From: JASLEW01 sp963732005
GTDB lineage: Bacteria > Acidobacteriota > Thermoanaerobaculia > Multivoradales > UBA5704
NCBI GenBank assembly: GCA_963732005.1
Contig: CAVSXT010000003.1
Span: 248,001-312,000, forward strand
Direction: 5' to 3'
Length of the DNA stretch: 64,000 nucleotides
Shown: one piece after another, positions 17,048-26,081 of the stretch
Layout: the number at the start of each line of letters is the position of its first letter
Numbering within the stretch: position 1 is the first letter of the stretch
Notes under the pieces: model-generated
What the model saw: only the letters and a program-made list of their open reading frames with translations
Database searches by the model: none
What the model was told of the DNA's origin: nothing
Position numbers and translations under genes: made by a program

Positions 17048-18138
17048 AGGGGCGGCTTGAGGGCCGCCGCCACCAGGCCGTCGTCGATGACCAGGCGGTG
17101 GCCGGCGCCGTTGGGCTGCACCTCGGGGCGTGCGAAGGGGTCGAACTCGAAGGGCTTGATGATCCGGCCGTAGATCGACTTCAGGGCGCGGGCGCCGATG
17201 CGGCTGCTCTTGGCCGCCTCCTCGGCGATCCGCTGCACCGCCTGCTCGGTCACCTCGAGCTCGATGCCCTGCCGGCCGAAGAAGCGCTGCGAGATGCGCA
17301 GCACGCCGTCCTCGGGCTCGCTGAAGATGCGCGACAGCAGGGCGGCATTGAGGTCCTCGAGGATCACCGCGTTGTCGAAGCGGGACAGGAACTGCGGCTG
17401 CATGCCGTACTCGAAGAGGTCCTCCGGCCGGAAGTGGTGGCGCAGGGTGAAGTACTCGCGAATCGAGACCTTGCCTTCGATGTAGGTGGTGACGGTCGGC
17501 AGCTTGATGCCGCTCTTCGGCGACACGACGCGGGCGAAGACCTGGTCGTAGAGGGTCTCGAAGGCGCCGGCGCAGAGGAACAGCATCTTGCCGGTGTCCA
17601 CCCAGACGGTGCTGGCCTGAGTCTGGCCGCCCGCGGACGTCGGGGCGGTGATGCGGTAGGGCACCCGCTCGCCCTCGATCAGGGTGAGGACCGCCTGCTG
17701 GATGTTGATGCCGGTGACGTAGGGCTTGCCGCCGATCACCCCCGAGACCTTGTCGATCTCGTCGAGGCAGATGGTGGCGCGCTCCATCAGGCGGCCGATC
17801 TCCTCGGCGGTGGCGCCGGCGCCGAGCACCTGCCGCACCCGCTCCTCGAGGCGCGAGAACAGGCGGCTGGTATCCACCGACCCGTCCTCGGTGGCGAAGG
17901 TGTTGGCGTTCATGATCAGCACCACGCGGTACTCGGCGAGCTCCTCGAAGGCGCCGTAGAGCGCCTCGATGCCGCGCATGATGGTGGTCTTGCCGGTGCC
18001 GGAGTTGCCGATCAGCAGCAGGTTGCCGTACTTCTCCCCCTGCAGGTGCTTGAAGATCGCGACCGAGACGTAGCGCAGCGCCTCTTGCTGGCCAAGCACC
18101 CGCTGGCTCAGCTGCTCGAAGATGTCAACTGGTTTCAT
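17044..18138 (-). CDS. ClpX-like AAA+ ATPase lacking the zinc domain
   Basis: A 364-residue AAA+ protein. Walker A is GNSGTGKT (44-51) and Walker B is ICLDEIDK (Asp126-Glu127). The ClpX-type region GINIQQAVLTLIEGERVP and LFLCAGAFETLYDQV is followed by PQFLSRFDNAVIL and the sensor-2 GARALKSIYGRIIKPFEF. It lacks the N-terminal zinc-binding domain. The GYVG pore loop is replaced by an ATEDGS-type segment near residues 82-92. No IGF-type ClpP-docking loop is visible. The start ATG has GGAG 5 nt upstream. It overlaps the metallopeptidase gene by 4 nt and is divergent from the helicase gene. Confidence 0.85.
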   Translation of the reverse strand: MKPVDIFEQLSQRVLGQQEALRYVSVAIFKHLQGEKYGNLLLIGNSGTGKTTIMRGIEALYGAFEELAEYRVVLIMNANTFATEDGSVDTSRLFSRLEERVRQVLGAGATAEEIGRLMERATICLDEIDKVSGVIGGKPYVTGINIQQAVLTLIEGERVPYRITAPTSAGGQTQASTVWVDTGKMLFLCAGAFETLYDQVFARVVSPKSGIKLPTVTTYIEGKVSIREYFTLRHHFRPEDLFEYGMQPQFLSRFDNAVILEDLNAALLSRIFSEPEDGVLRISQRFFGRQGIELEVTEQAVQRIAEEAAKSSRIGARALKSIYGRIIKPFEFDPFARPEVQPNGAGHRLVIDDGLVAAALKPPL

Positions 18139-18243
18139 TCGACTCCGTTTCGCCCCCAGCCCCTCTTCGAGGGGAGTTGGTTCCAAACCACAGAGAACCG
18201 CCCGGCCGCGCCGCCGATTCCCCGGGGGAGGTAGACTCCGCGG

Positions 18244-20520
18244 GTGAACCGGCACGCCGCCCGCGACCTCGAGCGCCACCTCAACCCCGACCAGATCGCC
18301 GCCGTCACTCACGGCGAGGGCCCACAGCTGGTGCTGGCGGGGGCCGGATCGGGCAAGACCCGGGTGATCACCTGGCGCATCTCGTGGCTGGTCGAGGAGC
18401 GTGGCGTCGACCCCGGCCAGATCGCCGCCGTGACCTTCACCAACAAGGCGGCCGGGGAGATGCGCGAGCGGGTGGAGGAGCTGCTCGGGATGCACCCGCT
18501 GCCGGCCTCGGTCGGCACCTTCCATCGCTTCGCGCTGCTGCTGCTGCGGCGCTACGGCGAGCGGGTGGGCGTCAAGCGCGACTTTGCCGTCCACGACGCC
18601 GCCGACCAGCTGGCGCTGATCAAGGAGGCGCTGGGCGCCGAGGGGCTGTCGGAGACCGCCTTCTCGCCGCGCTCGGTGCTGGCGCAGATCAGCGCCGCCA
18701 AGAACCGCCTCATCGAGCCGGCCGCCTACGAGTCGGCGGCGAGCAACTTCTTCGAGAAGAAGGTGTCCGCCCTCTACCGGCGTTACCAGGGGCTGCTGAT
18801 GCAGGCCTCCGGCGTCGATTTCGACGATCTCATCGCGCTCGCCGTCAAGCTGCTCGCCGCCGACGCCGAGGTGCGGTCCCGAGTCCGCGCCCGCACCCGT
18901 TACCTGCTGGTCGACGAGTACCAGGACACCAACCACGCGCAGCTGCGCCTGATCCAGGAGCTGGCCGGTCCCGACGGCAACCTCACCGCGGTGGGGGACG
19001 AGGACCAGGGGATCTACCGCTGGCGGGGCGCCAACCTCGAGAACATCCTGCGCTTCGAGGCGGCCTTCCCGGGTGCCACGGTGCGCAAGCTCGAGCGCAA
19101 CTATCGCTCGACGCAAACCATCCTCGACCTCTCCGGGGCGCTGATCGCGCACAACGTCAACCGCCGGGGCAAGCGGCTGTGGACCGACCGCGGCGCCGGC
19201 GAGAAGGTCGAGCTCTACCGCGCCGCCGACGAGATCGAGGAGGCGCGCTGGGTGGTCGACACCCTGCGCGGGCTCTCCCGCCAGATCAAGTTGAGCGACA
19301 TGGCGGTGCTGGTGCGCACCAACGCCCAGACCCGCGCCATCGAGGACGAGCTGCTCAAGCGCGAGGTGGCCTACGCCCTGGTCGGCGGCGTCCGCTTCTA
19401 CGACCGCGCGGAGATCAAGGACCTGGTGGCCTACCTGCGCGTGCTGCGCAATCCGCGCGACAACTTCTCGCTGGCGCGGATCTTCAACCAGCCGCCGCGC
19501 GGCATCGGCAAGTCCACGCTCGAGCTGCTGCGCGAGCAGGCGCTGCATCTCGGCCAGCCGCTCTGGGACGTGATCCACCTCGATCAGCTGGGGACGCTGC
19601 CGGCGCGCAGCGCGACCGCCGTGCGCCGCTTCCGCGACCTCATCGTCGGCCTGCAGCAGGCGGCCGACGAGCTGCCGCTGCCGGCGCTGCTCGACCGCCT
19701 GCTCGCCGCCACCGGCTACGCCGAGCTCTACCGCCAGGACGACCCCGAGGACCAGGCCCGGCTCGAGAACATCCGCGAGCTGCTGTCGGCGGCGCAGCAG
19801 TTCACCGAGGCCAACAGCTACAACCGCGGCGACTCCGACCTGCTCACCGCCTTCCTCGACCATGTCTCGCTGGTCAGCGACCTCGACACCTGGCAGGCCG
19901 AGCGCGGCATCTCGCTGATGACCCTGCACAGCGCCAAGGGGCTCGAGTTCCGGGCGGTGGTGGTGACGGGTCTCGAGAACGGTCTGCTCCCCCACTTCAA
20001 CTCCCAGGGCGCCCCCGAGGACATCGAAGAGGAGCGGCGGCTGCTCTACGTCGGCATGACCCGCGCCCGCGAGCGGCTGTACCTGACCTGCTGCCGCCGC
20101 CGGCGCATCGCCGGCCGCTACCAGGACCAGGCGCAGTCGCCGTTCCTGGCCGAGCTGCCGGACGAGCTGCTGGCGGTGAGCCAGAGTCCGGCGCTGTTCG
20201 ACGGCCCGCGCTACGACACGCGCGCCCAGGGGGTGTACTCGTTCTTCGGCGGCGGCCGCCAGGCCTCATCCCGGGACCAGACCGGCCAGCGCCGCCTGGT
20301 CGCCGATGCCCACTCCGCGGACACCGTGGACGCCGCGGCCGAGCCCTCGGTGCTCCGGCGCCCGCTGCGCCGCGGCAGCCGGGTGCGCCACCCGACGCTC
20401 GGCCACGGCGTGGTGCTGGAGCTCGAGGGCCAGGGCGAGGACGCCAAGATCACGGTCTTTTTCGACAAGACCGGCAAGCGCAAGCTGGTCGCCCGCTTCG
20501 CCAACCTCGAGATGCTCTGA
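18244..20520 (+). CDS. UvrD/Rep/PcrA-type superfamily 1 DNA helicase
   Basis: A 758-residue 3'-5' helicase of the PcrA/UvrD type. Motifs in order: Q-motif LNPDQIAAVTH, Walker A GAGSGKTRVI, Ia TFTNKAAGEM, II YLLVDEYQDTN, III AVGDEDQGIYRWRGA, IV LERNYRSTQTI, V SLMTLHSAKGLEFRAV and VI EERRLLYVGMTRARERLYL. The C-terminal 60 residues form the Tudor-like PcrA tail (GSRVRHPTLGHGVVLE). It likely acts in repair and replication restart. The start is GTG at 18244 with GGAGG 12 nt upstream. Confidence 0.96.
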   Translation: MNRHAARDLERHLNPDQIAAVTHGEGPQLVLAGAGSGKTRVITWRISWLVEERGVDPGQIAAVTFTNKAAGEMRERVEELLGMHPLPASVGTFHRFALLLLRRYGERVGVKRDFAVHDAADQLALIKEALGAEGLSETAFSPRSVLAQISAAKNRLIEPAAYESAASNFFEKKVSALYRRYQGLLMQASGVDFDDLIALAVKLLAADAEVRSRVRARTRYLLVDEYQDTNHAQLRLIQELAGPDGNLTAVGDEDQGIYRWRGANLENILRFEAAFPGATVRKLERNYRSTQTILDLSGALIAHNVNRRGKRLWTDRGAGEKVELYRAADEIEEARWVVDTLRGLSRQIKLSDMAVLVRTNAQTRAIEDELLKREVAYALVGGVRFYDRAEIKDLVAYLRVLRNPRDNFSLARIFNQPPRGIGKSTLELLREQALHLGQPLWDVIHLDQLGTLPARSATAVRRFRDLIVGLQQAADELPLPALLDRLLAATGYAELYRQDDPEDQARLENIRELLSAAQQFTEANSYNRGDSDLLTAFLDHVSLVSDLDTWQAERGISLMTLHSAKGLEFRAVVVTGLENGLLPHFNSQGAPEDIEEERRLLYVGMTRARERLYLTCCRRRRIAGRYQDQAQSPFLAELPDELLAVSQSPALFDGPRYDTRAQGVYSFFGGGRQASSRDQTGQRRLVADAHSADTVDAAAEPSVLRRPLRRGSRVRHPTLGHGVVLELEGQGEDAKITVFFDKTGKRKLVARFANLEML

Positions 20521-20527
20521 GGCCGGC

Positions 20528-20556
20528 TTGACATCGGCCGAACCGCTGTCTACGCT
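20528..20556 (+). promoter_or_regulatory. Candidate sigma70 promoter of the CoA-transferase genes
   Basis: Perfect TTGACA (20528-20533), a 17-nt spacer and TACGCT (20551-20556). It lies directly after the helicase stop and 39 nt before the scoA-like start. It would give a leader of about 33 nt. Confidence 0.55.
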
Positions 20557-20595
20557 CGCTCGCCAGGTGTTCCCCATCGAGATCTCCGCCCGGTC

Positions 20596-21300
20596 ATGAA
20601 CAAGGTGGTGGCCAATGCGGACGAGGCGATCCGCGACCTGTTCGACGGCGCGACCGTCATGATCGGCGGCTTCGGCCTCTGCGGCATACCGGAGAACCTG
20701 ATCCGCGCCCTGGTGCGCAGGGGCACGCGCAGCCTCACCACCATCAGCAACAACGTGGGCATCGACGGCGCCGGCTGCGGCCTGCTCTTGGAGGCGGGTC
20801 AGATCCGCCATCACATCGGCACCTACGTCGGCGAGAACAAGCTGCTGGAAGAGAAGGTGCTCAACGGCACGATCAAGCTCGACCTGGTGCCCCAGGGCAC
20901 CTTCTCGGAGCGGATCCGCGCCGGCGGCGCGGGCATACCGGCGTTCTTCACCCCGACCGGAGTGGGGACCATGGTCGCCGAGGGCAAGGAAACCCGCGAG
21001 TTCGATGGCCGCACCTACCTGATGGAGCGCGGCCTCATGGCCGACTTCGCCCTGGTCAAGGCGTGGCGGGGCGACCGCATGGGCAACCTGGTGTACCGCA
21101 AGACGGCGCGGAACTTCAATCCGATGATGGCGACCGCGGCCAAGGTGACGATCGCGGAGGTCGAGCGGCTGGTCGAGGTCGGGGAGCTGGATGGGGACCA
21201 GGTGCATACGCCGAGCGTCTACGTGCAGAGGATCTTCCAGGGCGAGCTGTACGAGAGGCGGATCGAGCGGGTGACGGTGCGCCGGCAGGCCGGCCGCTGA
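20596..21300 (+). CDS. 3-oxoacid CoA-transferase, subunit A
   Basis: A 234-residue alpha subunit of the SCOT/AtoD/PcaI family. It moves CoA from a donor such as succinyl-CoA or acetyl-CoA to a 3-oxoacid. Motifs include VMIGGFGLCGIPENLI, SNNVGIDGAG, GTFSERIRAGGAGIPAFFTPTGVGT and YRKTARNFNPMMATAAK. It pairs with the beta subunit 28 nt downstream. In context it could serve ketone-body or polyhydroxybutyrate use. The acceptor (acetoacetate or another 3-oxoacid) cannot be settled from sequence. Confidence 0.93.
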   Translation: MNKVVANADEAIRDLFDGATVMIGGFGLCGIPENLIRALVRRGTRSLTTISNNVGIDGAGCGLLLEAGQIRHHIGTYVGENKLLEEKVLNGTIKLDLVPQGTFSERIRAGGAGIPAFFTPTGVGTMVAEGKETREFDGRTYLMERGLMADFALVKAWRGDRMGNLVYRKTARNFNPMMATAAKVTIAEVERLVEVGELDGDQVHTPSVYVQRIFQGELYERRIERVTVRRQAGR

Positions 21301-21328
21301 CGGCCATGCCGGCGATGGATGGCGCACG

Positions 21329-22009
<681 letters not shown>

Positions 22010-22024
22010 CCCATCTTTGACAGT
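22010..22024 (+). repeat. IS left terminal inverted repeat
   Basis: CCCATCTTTGACAGT, an exact complement of 23911-23925. Just inside, TTGACA and TGTCAA (22018-22036) form a subterminal inverted repeat that could be a transposase-binding site. Confidence 0.92.
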
Positions 22025-22122
22025 GCCCAATGTCAAGTCTCTGCAAATAAATGGGTTGAGAGCTCGGTGAGAGACCTTGGCACCAGGAGTTCCGGTTCCG
22101 AGAGGATCTGGGCTGTGCGCGA

Positions 22123-23751
22123 TCAGGCCACTTGGCGTAGGGTCGGCGGGAGCGCCACTCCCACAGCCTGGAAGACCCTGCCCGCCACTCCCACCGCGTC
22201 GGTGCGCAGCATCAGCCGCTTACCATCCTTCTCAAGTTCTACCTCCTCCAGTCGGTCGAGATCGCGCAGTACCTGGCCCCACTCCACTGCCACATGACCC
22301 TTGGCTGCGAGTCGATTCTCCAGTTCTGTTCGCAGAAGCAGCGCCAGGAATGAGCAGAACACATGACCGCGGATCGTGGCGTCGCGGCGGTGATAAATCG
22401 GCCGCGTGGCAAGCAGCGATTTCATCGACCGGAACAGATCCTCCACCATCCAGAGCTGCTTGTACGCTAAGGCGACCTCGGCGGCCTGATAGTCGGTGTT
22501 GGTCCTCAACACCCACTTGCCGTCGTAGCGCTCCTCGGCTGCCACTCGCGCCGGATCAATCCGAAAGCCATCGCCTTGTGTCGTGACATAGCGGCGGAAA
22601 CCCTGGTTGCCGATCAGCGACTTGGCGCCTTGCGGCAGCCGATCGGCAAGCGCCGCAAGAATTGCTTGCCGGTCGGCAGCGTCTTTGCGCGCTTGTTCTT
22701 CATTGAAGCACACGATGTAGCGGCGATCATCGACCCAGACCTCCTTGACCGACAGCGGCGACGGGTCCTTGGCAATCTGGCGCGGGCCGAAGACTTTCGC
22801 GAACCGGCCCTGGCGGCCCAGCACCTCGTGGCGCACCTCCCGGCTGCTGCGCAGCCGCGCGCCGACAATGTAAGGCCAGCCCTTTTGGTCCAGGGCCTGA
22901 AGCGTTGCCGCCGCGATCATGCCGCGGTCGGCGACGATACAGACCCGCTGGATGCCGAAGCGTTGACTCAGCCTCTCGATGACGGGCACCAGCGTTCCGA
23001 CATCGGTAGTGTTGCCTGGCCACAGCTCACAGCAGATCGGCCAGCCCTCTTGATCCAACACCACACCGACTACCATCTGTCGCAGATCCGGTCGGTGGTC
23101 CTTGCTATGACCATACTGGCCCAAGCTGTCACCCCCGGCGCCCTCGAAATAGAGAGAGGTGGTGTCGAAGAAGACCAATTGCAGCGAAGAAAACAAGTCC
23201 CGCCGACGGGTAAAGAGTTGCTCTTCGATGCGATCCTTGATCGTCCGCCCGCCTGTCTCGCCGGTCGGCTCGCCCAACCACGCCATGGCGCGGTAGGCGT
23301 GATGGAGGTCGAGGGCTTCGGCACCGGCGATGCCATAAGCTTCTCGCCAGGCGTAGGCTGCACGGTCTGAGCCGGGTGCTACCAAGCGGTGGAGCACTTC
23401 AAGGAAGATCGCCCGTTCCACCGGGAACTCGAACTGACGCTCGGCCAATTCCGCACTCAGCACCTGGGCGCAACTGGTCTCCTGCCATAAGCGCTCAAAG
23501 ATCAGAGGCGCGCCGATACGCCGGGTGCTCACCGCCGCCAAGTCGCCGCGGCGATGTTCGGTCAAGACAGTGAAAGAATCGGTAAAGCGAGCGCCCGATG
23601 CGAGCAGCGCCGCCAACTCCCCGGAGGAGGTGAGCTGATCGAGGCGGCCGAGAGTCGCCAGGACCCGCTGGCGGGCTTGGCCGTCTTCCCAGCGGTTTTC
23701 AACGATCTGGAGGTACACGTGGCCCCCGGCTTTTTTCTGGCGGAAGAACAT
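22123..23751 (-). CDS. IS1634-family DDE transposase
   Basis: A full-length 542-residue transposase. The N-terminus (MFFRQKKAGGHVYLQIVE) and central domain fit the IS1634/IS4-type group. Acidic catalytic positions are visible as Asp in FFDTTSLYFEG, Asp in VCIVADRGMIA and Glu in WMVEDLFRSMK. The final segment (IRGHVFCSFLALLLRTELENRL) is also typical. A GGAG site precedes the ATG. The start codon lies in a 9-bp hairpin stem (23749-23774) that would limit translation of read-through mRNA. It appears functional. Confidence 0.93.
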   Translation of the reverse strand: MFFRQKKAGGHVYLQIVENRWEDGQARQRVLATLGRLDQLTSSGELAALLASGARFTDSFTVLTEHRRGDLAAVSTRRIGAPLIFERLWQETSCAQVLSAELAERQFEFPVERAIFLEVLHRLVAPGSDRAAYAWREAYGIAGAEALDLHHAYRAMAWLGEPTGETGGRTIKDRIEEQLFTRRRDLFSSLQLVFFDTTSLYFEGAGGDSLGQYGHSKDHRPDLRQMVVGVVLDQEGWPICCELWPGNTTDVGTLVPVIERLSQRFGIQRVCIVADRGMIAAATLQALDQKGWPYIVGARLRSSREVRHEVLGRQGRFAKVFGPRQIAKDPSPLSVKEVWVDDRRYIVCFNEEQARKDAADRQAILAALADRLPQGAKSLIGNQGFRRYVTTQGDGFRIDPARVAAEERYDGKWVLRTNTDYQAAEVALAYKQLWMVEDLFRSMKSLLATRPIYHRRDATIRGHVFCSFLALLLRTELENRLAAKGHVAVEWGQVLRDLDRLEEVELEKDGKRLMLRTDAVGVAGRVFQAVGVALPPTLRQVA

Positions 23752-23774
23752 GGTGACCTCTCCTTGTCACCATG
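23749..23774 (-). promoter_or_regulatory. Hairpin over the transposase start codon
   Basis: CATGGTGAC and GTCACCATG form a 9-bp perfect inverted repeat with an 8-nt loop. In minus-strand mRNA the loop (AAGGAGAG) holds the ribosome site and the 3' arm holds the start AUG. Transcripts from the IS promoter at 23775-23802 would begin inside the 5' arm and could not form the full stem. Read-through transcripts could. Confidence 0.7.
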
Positions 23775-23802
23775 ATTATATCCGAGTGAGCGCTCTATGC
23801 AA
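23775..23802 (-). promoter_or_regulatory. Transposase promoter
   Basis: On the minus strand, TTGCAT (23802-23797), a 16-nt spacer, then a perfect TATAAT (23780-23775). The expected start of transcription is near 23768, inside the hairpin arm. This is a strong sigma70-type match. Confidence 0.65.
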
Positions 23803-23910
23803 GGCGTCATTATGACACATTCTTGGCACCAGGATTGAGATGGCGCCGAGCACTCCCTCCTCGATTTTTCAATGACTTACGACGCGAAGATGGCGGTAAT
23901 CGGGCGGCAT

Positions 23911-23925
23911 ACTGTCAAAGATGGG
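23911..23925 (-). repeat. IS right terminal inverted repeat
   Basis: ACTGTCAAAGATGGG, an exact complement of the left end. It is followed directly by the TCTAA target duplication. Confidence 0.92.
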
Positions 23926-23926
23926 T

Positions 23927-24484
23927 CTAACGCCGCGGACGCCGGTGCTCGAAGTCCTCGCGCAGCAGGGCGAAGAGGTAGTTGTCGATGCGGCGGCCGC
24001 GCAGCTTGAAGTAGCCGCGCAGGTGCCCTTCGCGCTGGAAGCCGTTTTTCTCCAGCACCCGCCGCGAGGCGGTGTTCTCGACTGCGCAACGGGCCTCGAC
24101 GCGCTCGAGGTTGGTGTTGGTGAACAGGTCTTCGAGCAGCAGCCCGAGAGCATCTGTCATCAGGCCGCGCGCCTGGAAGGCGGTCGACAGGGCATAGCCG
24201 ACCTCCGCCAGGCCGTGCTCCCAGTTGCTCACCACCAACGTGATCCAGCCGGCGGGCTCGCCGTCCACCTGGATGATCCACTGGAACTTGTCGCCCTGCC
24301 CGCGGTAGAGCTCCGAGATGCGCTGGCTCGCCACGTCGGCCCGCAGCTGCGAGGCCGGCAGGTCGTTGAGCGGCTGATAACGCCTGACGCTGGTCTCCGC
24401 CCGCCACTGCCGCAACGACTCGGCGTCGCGCGGCGACGCCGGCCGCAGGCTCACGGTAGGAGAAGTTGCGCGCTCGACGAACAT
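23927..24484 (-). CDS. GNAT-family N-acetyltransferase
   Basis: A 185-residue protein of the RimJ/RimL type. The opening VSLRPASPRDAESLRQWR, the acetyl-CoA region EVGYALSTAFQARGLMTDALGLLL, and VEARCAVENTASRRVLEKNGFQREGHLRGYFKLRGRRIDNYLFALL are characteristic. It may acetylate an N-terminal amine or a small molecule. The stop TAG (23929-23927) lies within the right target duplication of the IS. Before the insertion this stop overlapped the stop of the CoA-transferase gene on the other strand. The chosen ATG at 24484 has only a weak ribosome site. Confidence 0.9.
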   Translation of the reverse strand: MFVERATSPTVSLRPASPRDAESLRQWRAETSVRRYQPLNDLPASQLRADVASQRISELYRGQGDKFQWIIQVDGEPAGWITLVVSNWEHGLAEVGYALSTAFQARGLMTDALGLLLEDLFTNTNLERVEARCAVENTASRRVLEKNGFQREGHLRGYFKLRGRRIDNYLFALLREDFEHRRPRR

Positions 24485-24584
24485 CTGCTCGATTGTAGAC
24501 CCATTGAATGCCCTCCGGCTCGCCGCGGCGCCGGCTCGCCGCGTCGCCGTGTCGGGAAGTTGCGAGGCCGGGGGCGGATCCGTG

Positions 24585-26081
24585 TCAGCTCTGCCAACTG
24601 GCGCCGGCGCGGGCCAGCCGCAGGCCGTCCATCGCCGGCACCACCGACAGCAGCGCCATGTAACCGTAGCCCTGCACGAACAGCAGCAGGAACGGCACCG
24701 ACATCCACATCCCGGTGACTGCGGCGAAGATGGTGCACAGGGTGAAGTAGGCGGCGAGCACCGCTTCGACCACGAACGACGAGCTGACGCCGGCGCGGTA
24801 GCGCTTGCGGCGCCAGTCCTGGCCGCTGCTCTCGATGCGGTACTTGGGCGTCCGGTGGAAGACGCCGCCGCGCTGCACCAGGCCGGTGAGCACGGCATGG
24901 GAGTTCACCACCGACAGCCCGATGCCCATGCCCATCAGGGCGGGCAGATACCGGATCTGGCGCCGCCAGCCGGTGCCGCCCGCGACCTGGCTCATCAGGT
25001 AGAAGACCAGCACCGAGGCGGTGGCGGACAGGAAGAACGGCAGGTCGAGGAACAGCAGCATGCGCATCGAGGTGCCGCGCCGCAGCAGCATGGCCGGGAA
25101 GATGAGCAGCGACAGCAGCAGCATCAGGGGATAGCTGAGGTTGTTGGTGAGGTGCACGAACGCCTCGAACTTGACCCGCCCCGGCAGCGGCGCCCGCAGC
25201 ACGCGGCCGATGAGCTTGCGGCCGGTCTGGATGGCGCCCTTCGCCCAGCGGTACTGCTGGGTCTTGAAGCCGTTGACGTCCACCGGCAGCTCGGAAGGCA
25301 CCGCCAGCTCGGGCAGGTAGAGGAACCGCCAGCCGATCAGCTGGGCGCGATAGGAGAGGTCGAGGTCCTCGGTCAGCGTGTCGTGCTCCCAGCCGCCGCC
25401 GCCGACGATGGCCTCGCGCCGCCAGACGCCGGCGGTGCCGTTGAAGTTGAAGAAGCAGTTGCTGCGGTTGCGCGCGATGTGCTCGATCATGAAGTGGCCG
25501 TCGAGGAAGATCGACTGCACCTGGGTGAGCAGCGAGTAGCCGCGGTTGATGTGCAGCCACCGCCCCTGCACCAGACCGATGCCGGGATCGTCGAAGTGGG
25601 GCACCGACAGGCGCAGGAACTCGGGCTGCGGCACGAAGTCGGCGTCGAACACCGCCAGCAGCTCGCCGCGCGCCTGCTCGAGGCCGGCGGCCAGGGCGCC
25701 GGCCTTGAAGCCGGTGCGGTCGGTGCGGTGCAGCAGCTTGATGTCGATCCCCTGGCGGCGGTGCTCCTCGATCAGGCGCTCGACGATCGCGGTGGTCTCG
25801 TCGGTCGAGTCGTCCAGCACCTGGATCTCGAGCCGGTCGCGCGGGTAGTCGAGGCGGCAGACCGCTTCCACCAGCCGCGTCGCGACATACATCTCGTTGT
25901 AAAGTGGCAGCTGGACGGTGACCACCGGCCAGAGCTCGGGATCGGGCGGCCGCGGCGGCGTCTGCCGGCGGGTTTTCAGGTACAGCACCACCATCCACAG
26001 GCGATGCACGCCGAAGAAGGCGAGCACTCCCAGAATGAGGTAATAGAGTGCCAGCACCGCTGGCCCCAGGGCCGAGCTCAT
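24585..26081 (-). CDS. Membrane glycosyltransferase family 2 (cellulose synthase-like)
   Basis: A 498-residue processive-type GT2. An N-terminal membrane helix (residues 8-32) is followed by the catalytic domain with VTVQLPLYNE, VLDDSTDET, AVFDADFVP, the TEDLDLSYRA base motif and the acceptor motif QQYRWAKGA. Four to five membrane helices follow. The layout matches CslA-type mannan/glucomannan or related synthases that polymerise and export a beta-glycan. The polymer is not known. Its start overlaps by 34 nt the start of the divergent GT-C gene. Confidence 0.9.
   Translation of the reverse strand: MSSALGPAVLALYYLILGVLAFFGVHRLWMVVLYLKTRRQTPPRPPDPELWPVVTVQLPLYNEMYVATRLVEAVCRLDYPRDRLEIQVLDDSTDETTAIVERLIEEHRRQGIDIKLLHRTDRTGFKAGALAAGLEQARGELLAVFDADFVPQPEFLRLSVPHFDDPGIGLVQGRWLHINRGYSLLTQVQSIFLDGHFMIEHIARNRSNCFFNFNGTAGVWRREAIVGGGGWEHDTLTEDLDLSYRAQLIGWRFLYLPELAVPSELPVDVNGFKTQQYRWAKGAIQTGRKLIGRVLRAPLPGRVKFEAFVHLTNNLSYPLMLLLSLLIFPAMLLRRGTSMRMLLFLDLPFFLSATASVLVFYLMSQVAGGTGWRRQIRYLPALMGMGIGLSVVNSHAVLTGLVQRGGVFHRTPKYRIESSGQDWRRKRYRAGVSSSFVVEAVLAAYFTLCTIFAAVTGMWMSVPFLLLFVQGYGYMALLSVVPAMDGLRLARAGASWQS

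Larger units (their letters stand above)
22010..23925 (-). mobile_element. IS1634-like insertion sequence, complete (1916 bp)
   Basis: The ends are 15-bp perfect inverted repeats: CCCATCTTTGACAGT at 22010-22024 and its complement at 23911-23925. They are flanked by 5-bp direct repeats TCTAA at 22005-22009 and 23926-23930. One intact transposase fills the minus strand. The element is clearly less GC-rich than its surroundings. It sits exactly where two convergent genes meet. The crisp ends, intact gene and identical duplication suggest a recent insertion. The family name comes from transposase similarity, not a database match. Confidence 0.93.

Noticed and set aside
18139..19995. Long minus-strand open frame continuing upstream of the ClpX-like start
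   Set aside because: It is antisense to the UvrD-type helicase and its translation has no domain; lack of stop codons follows from high GC.
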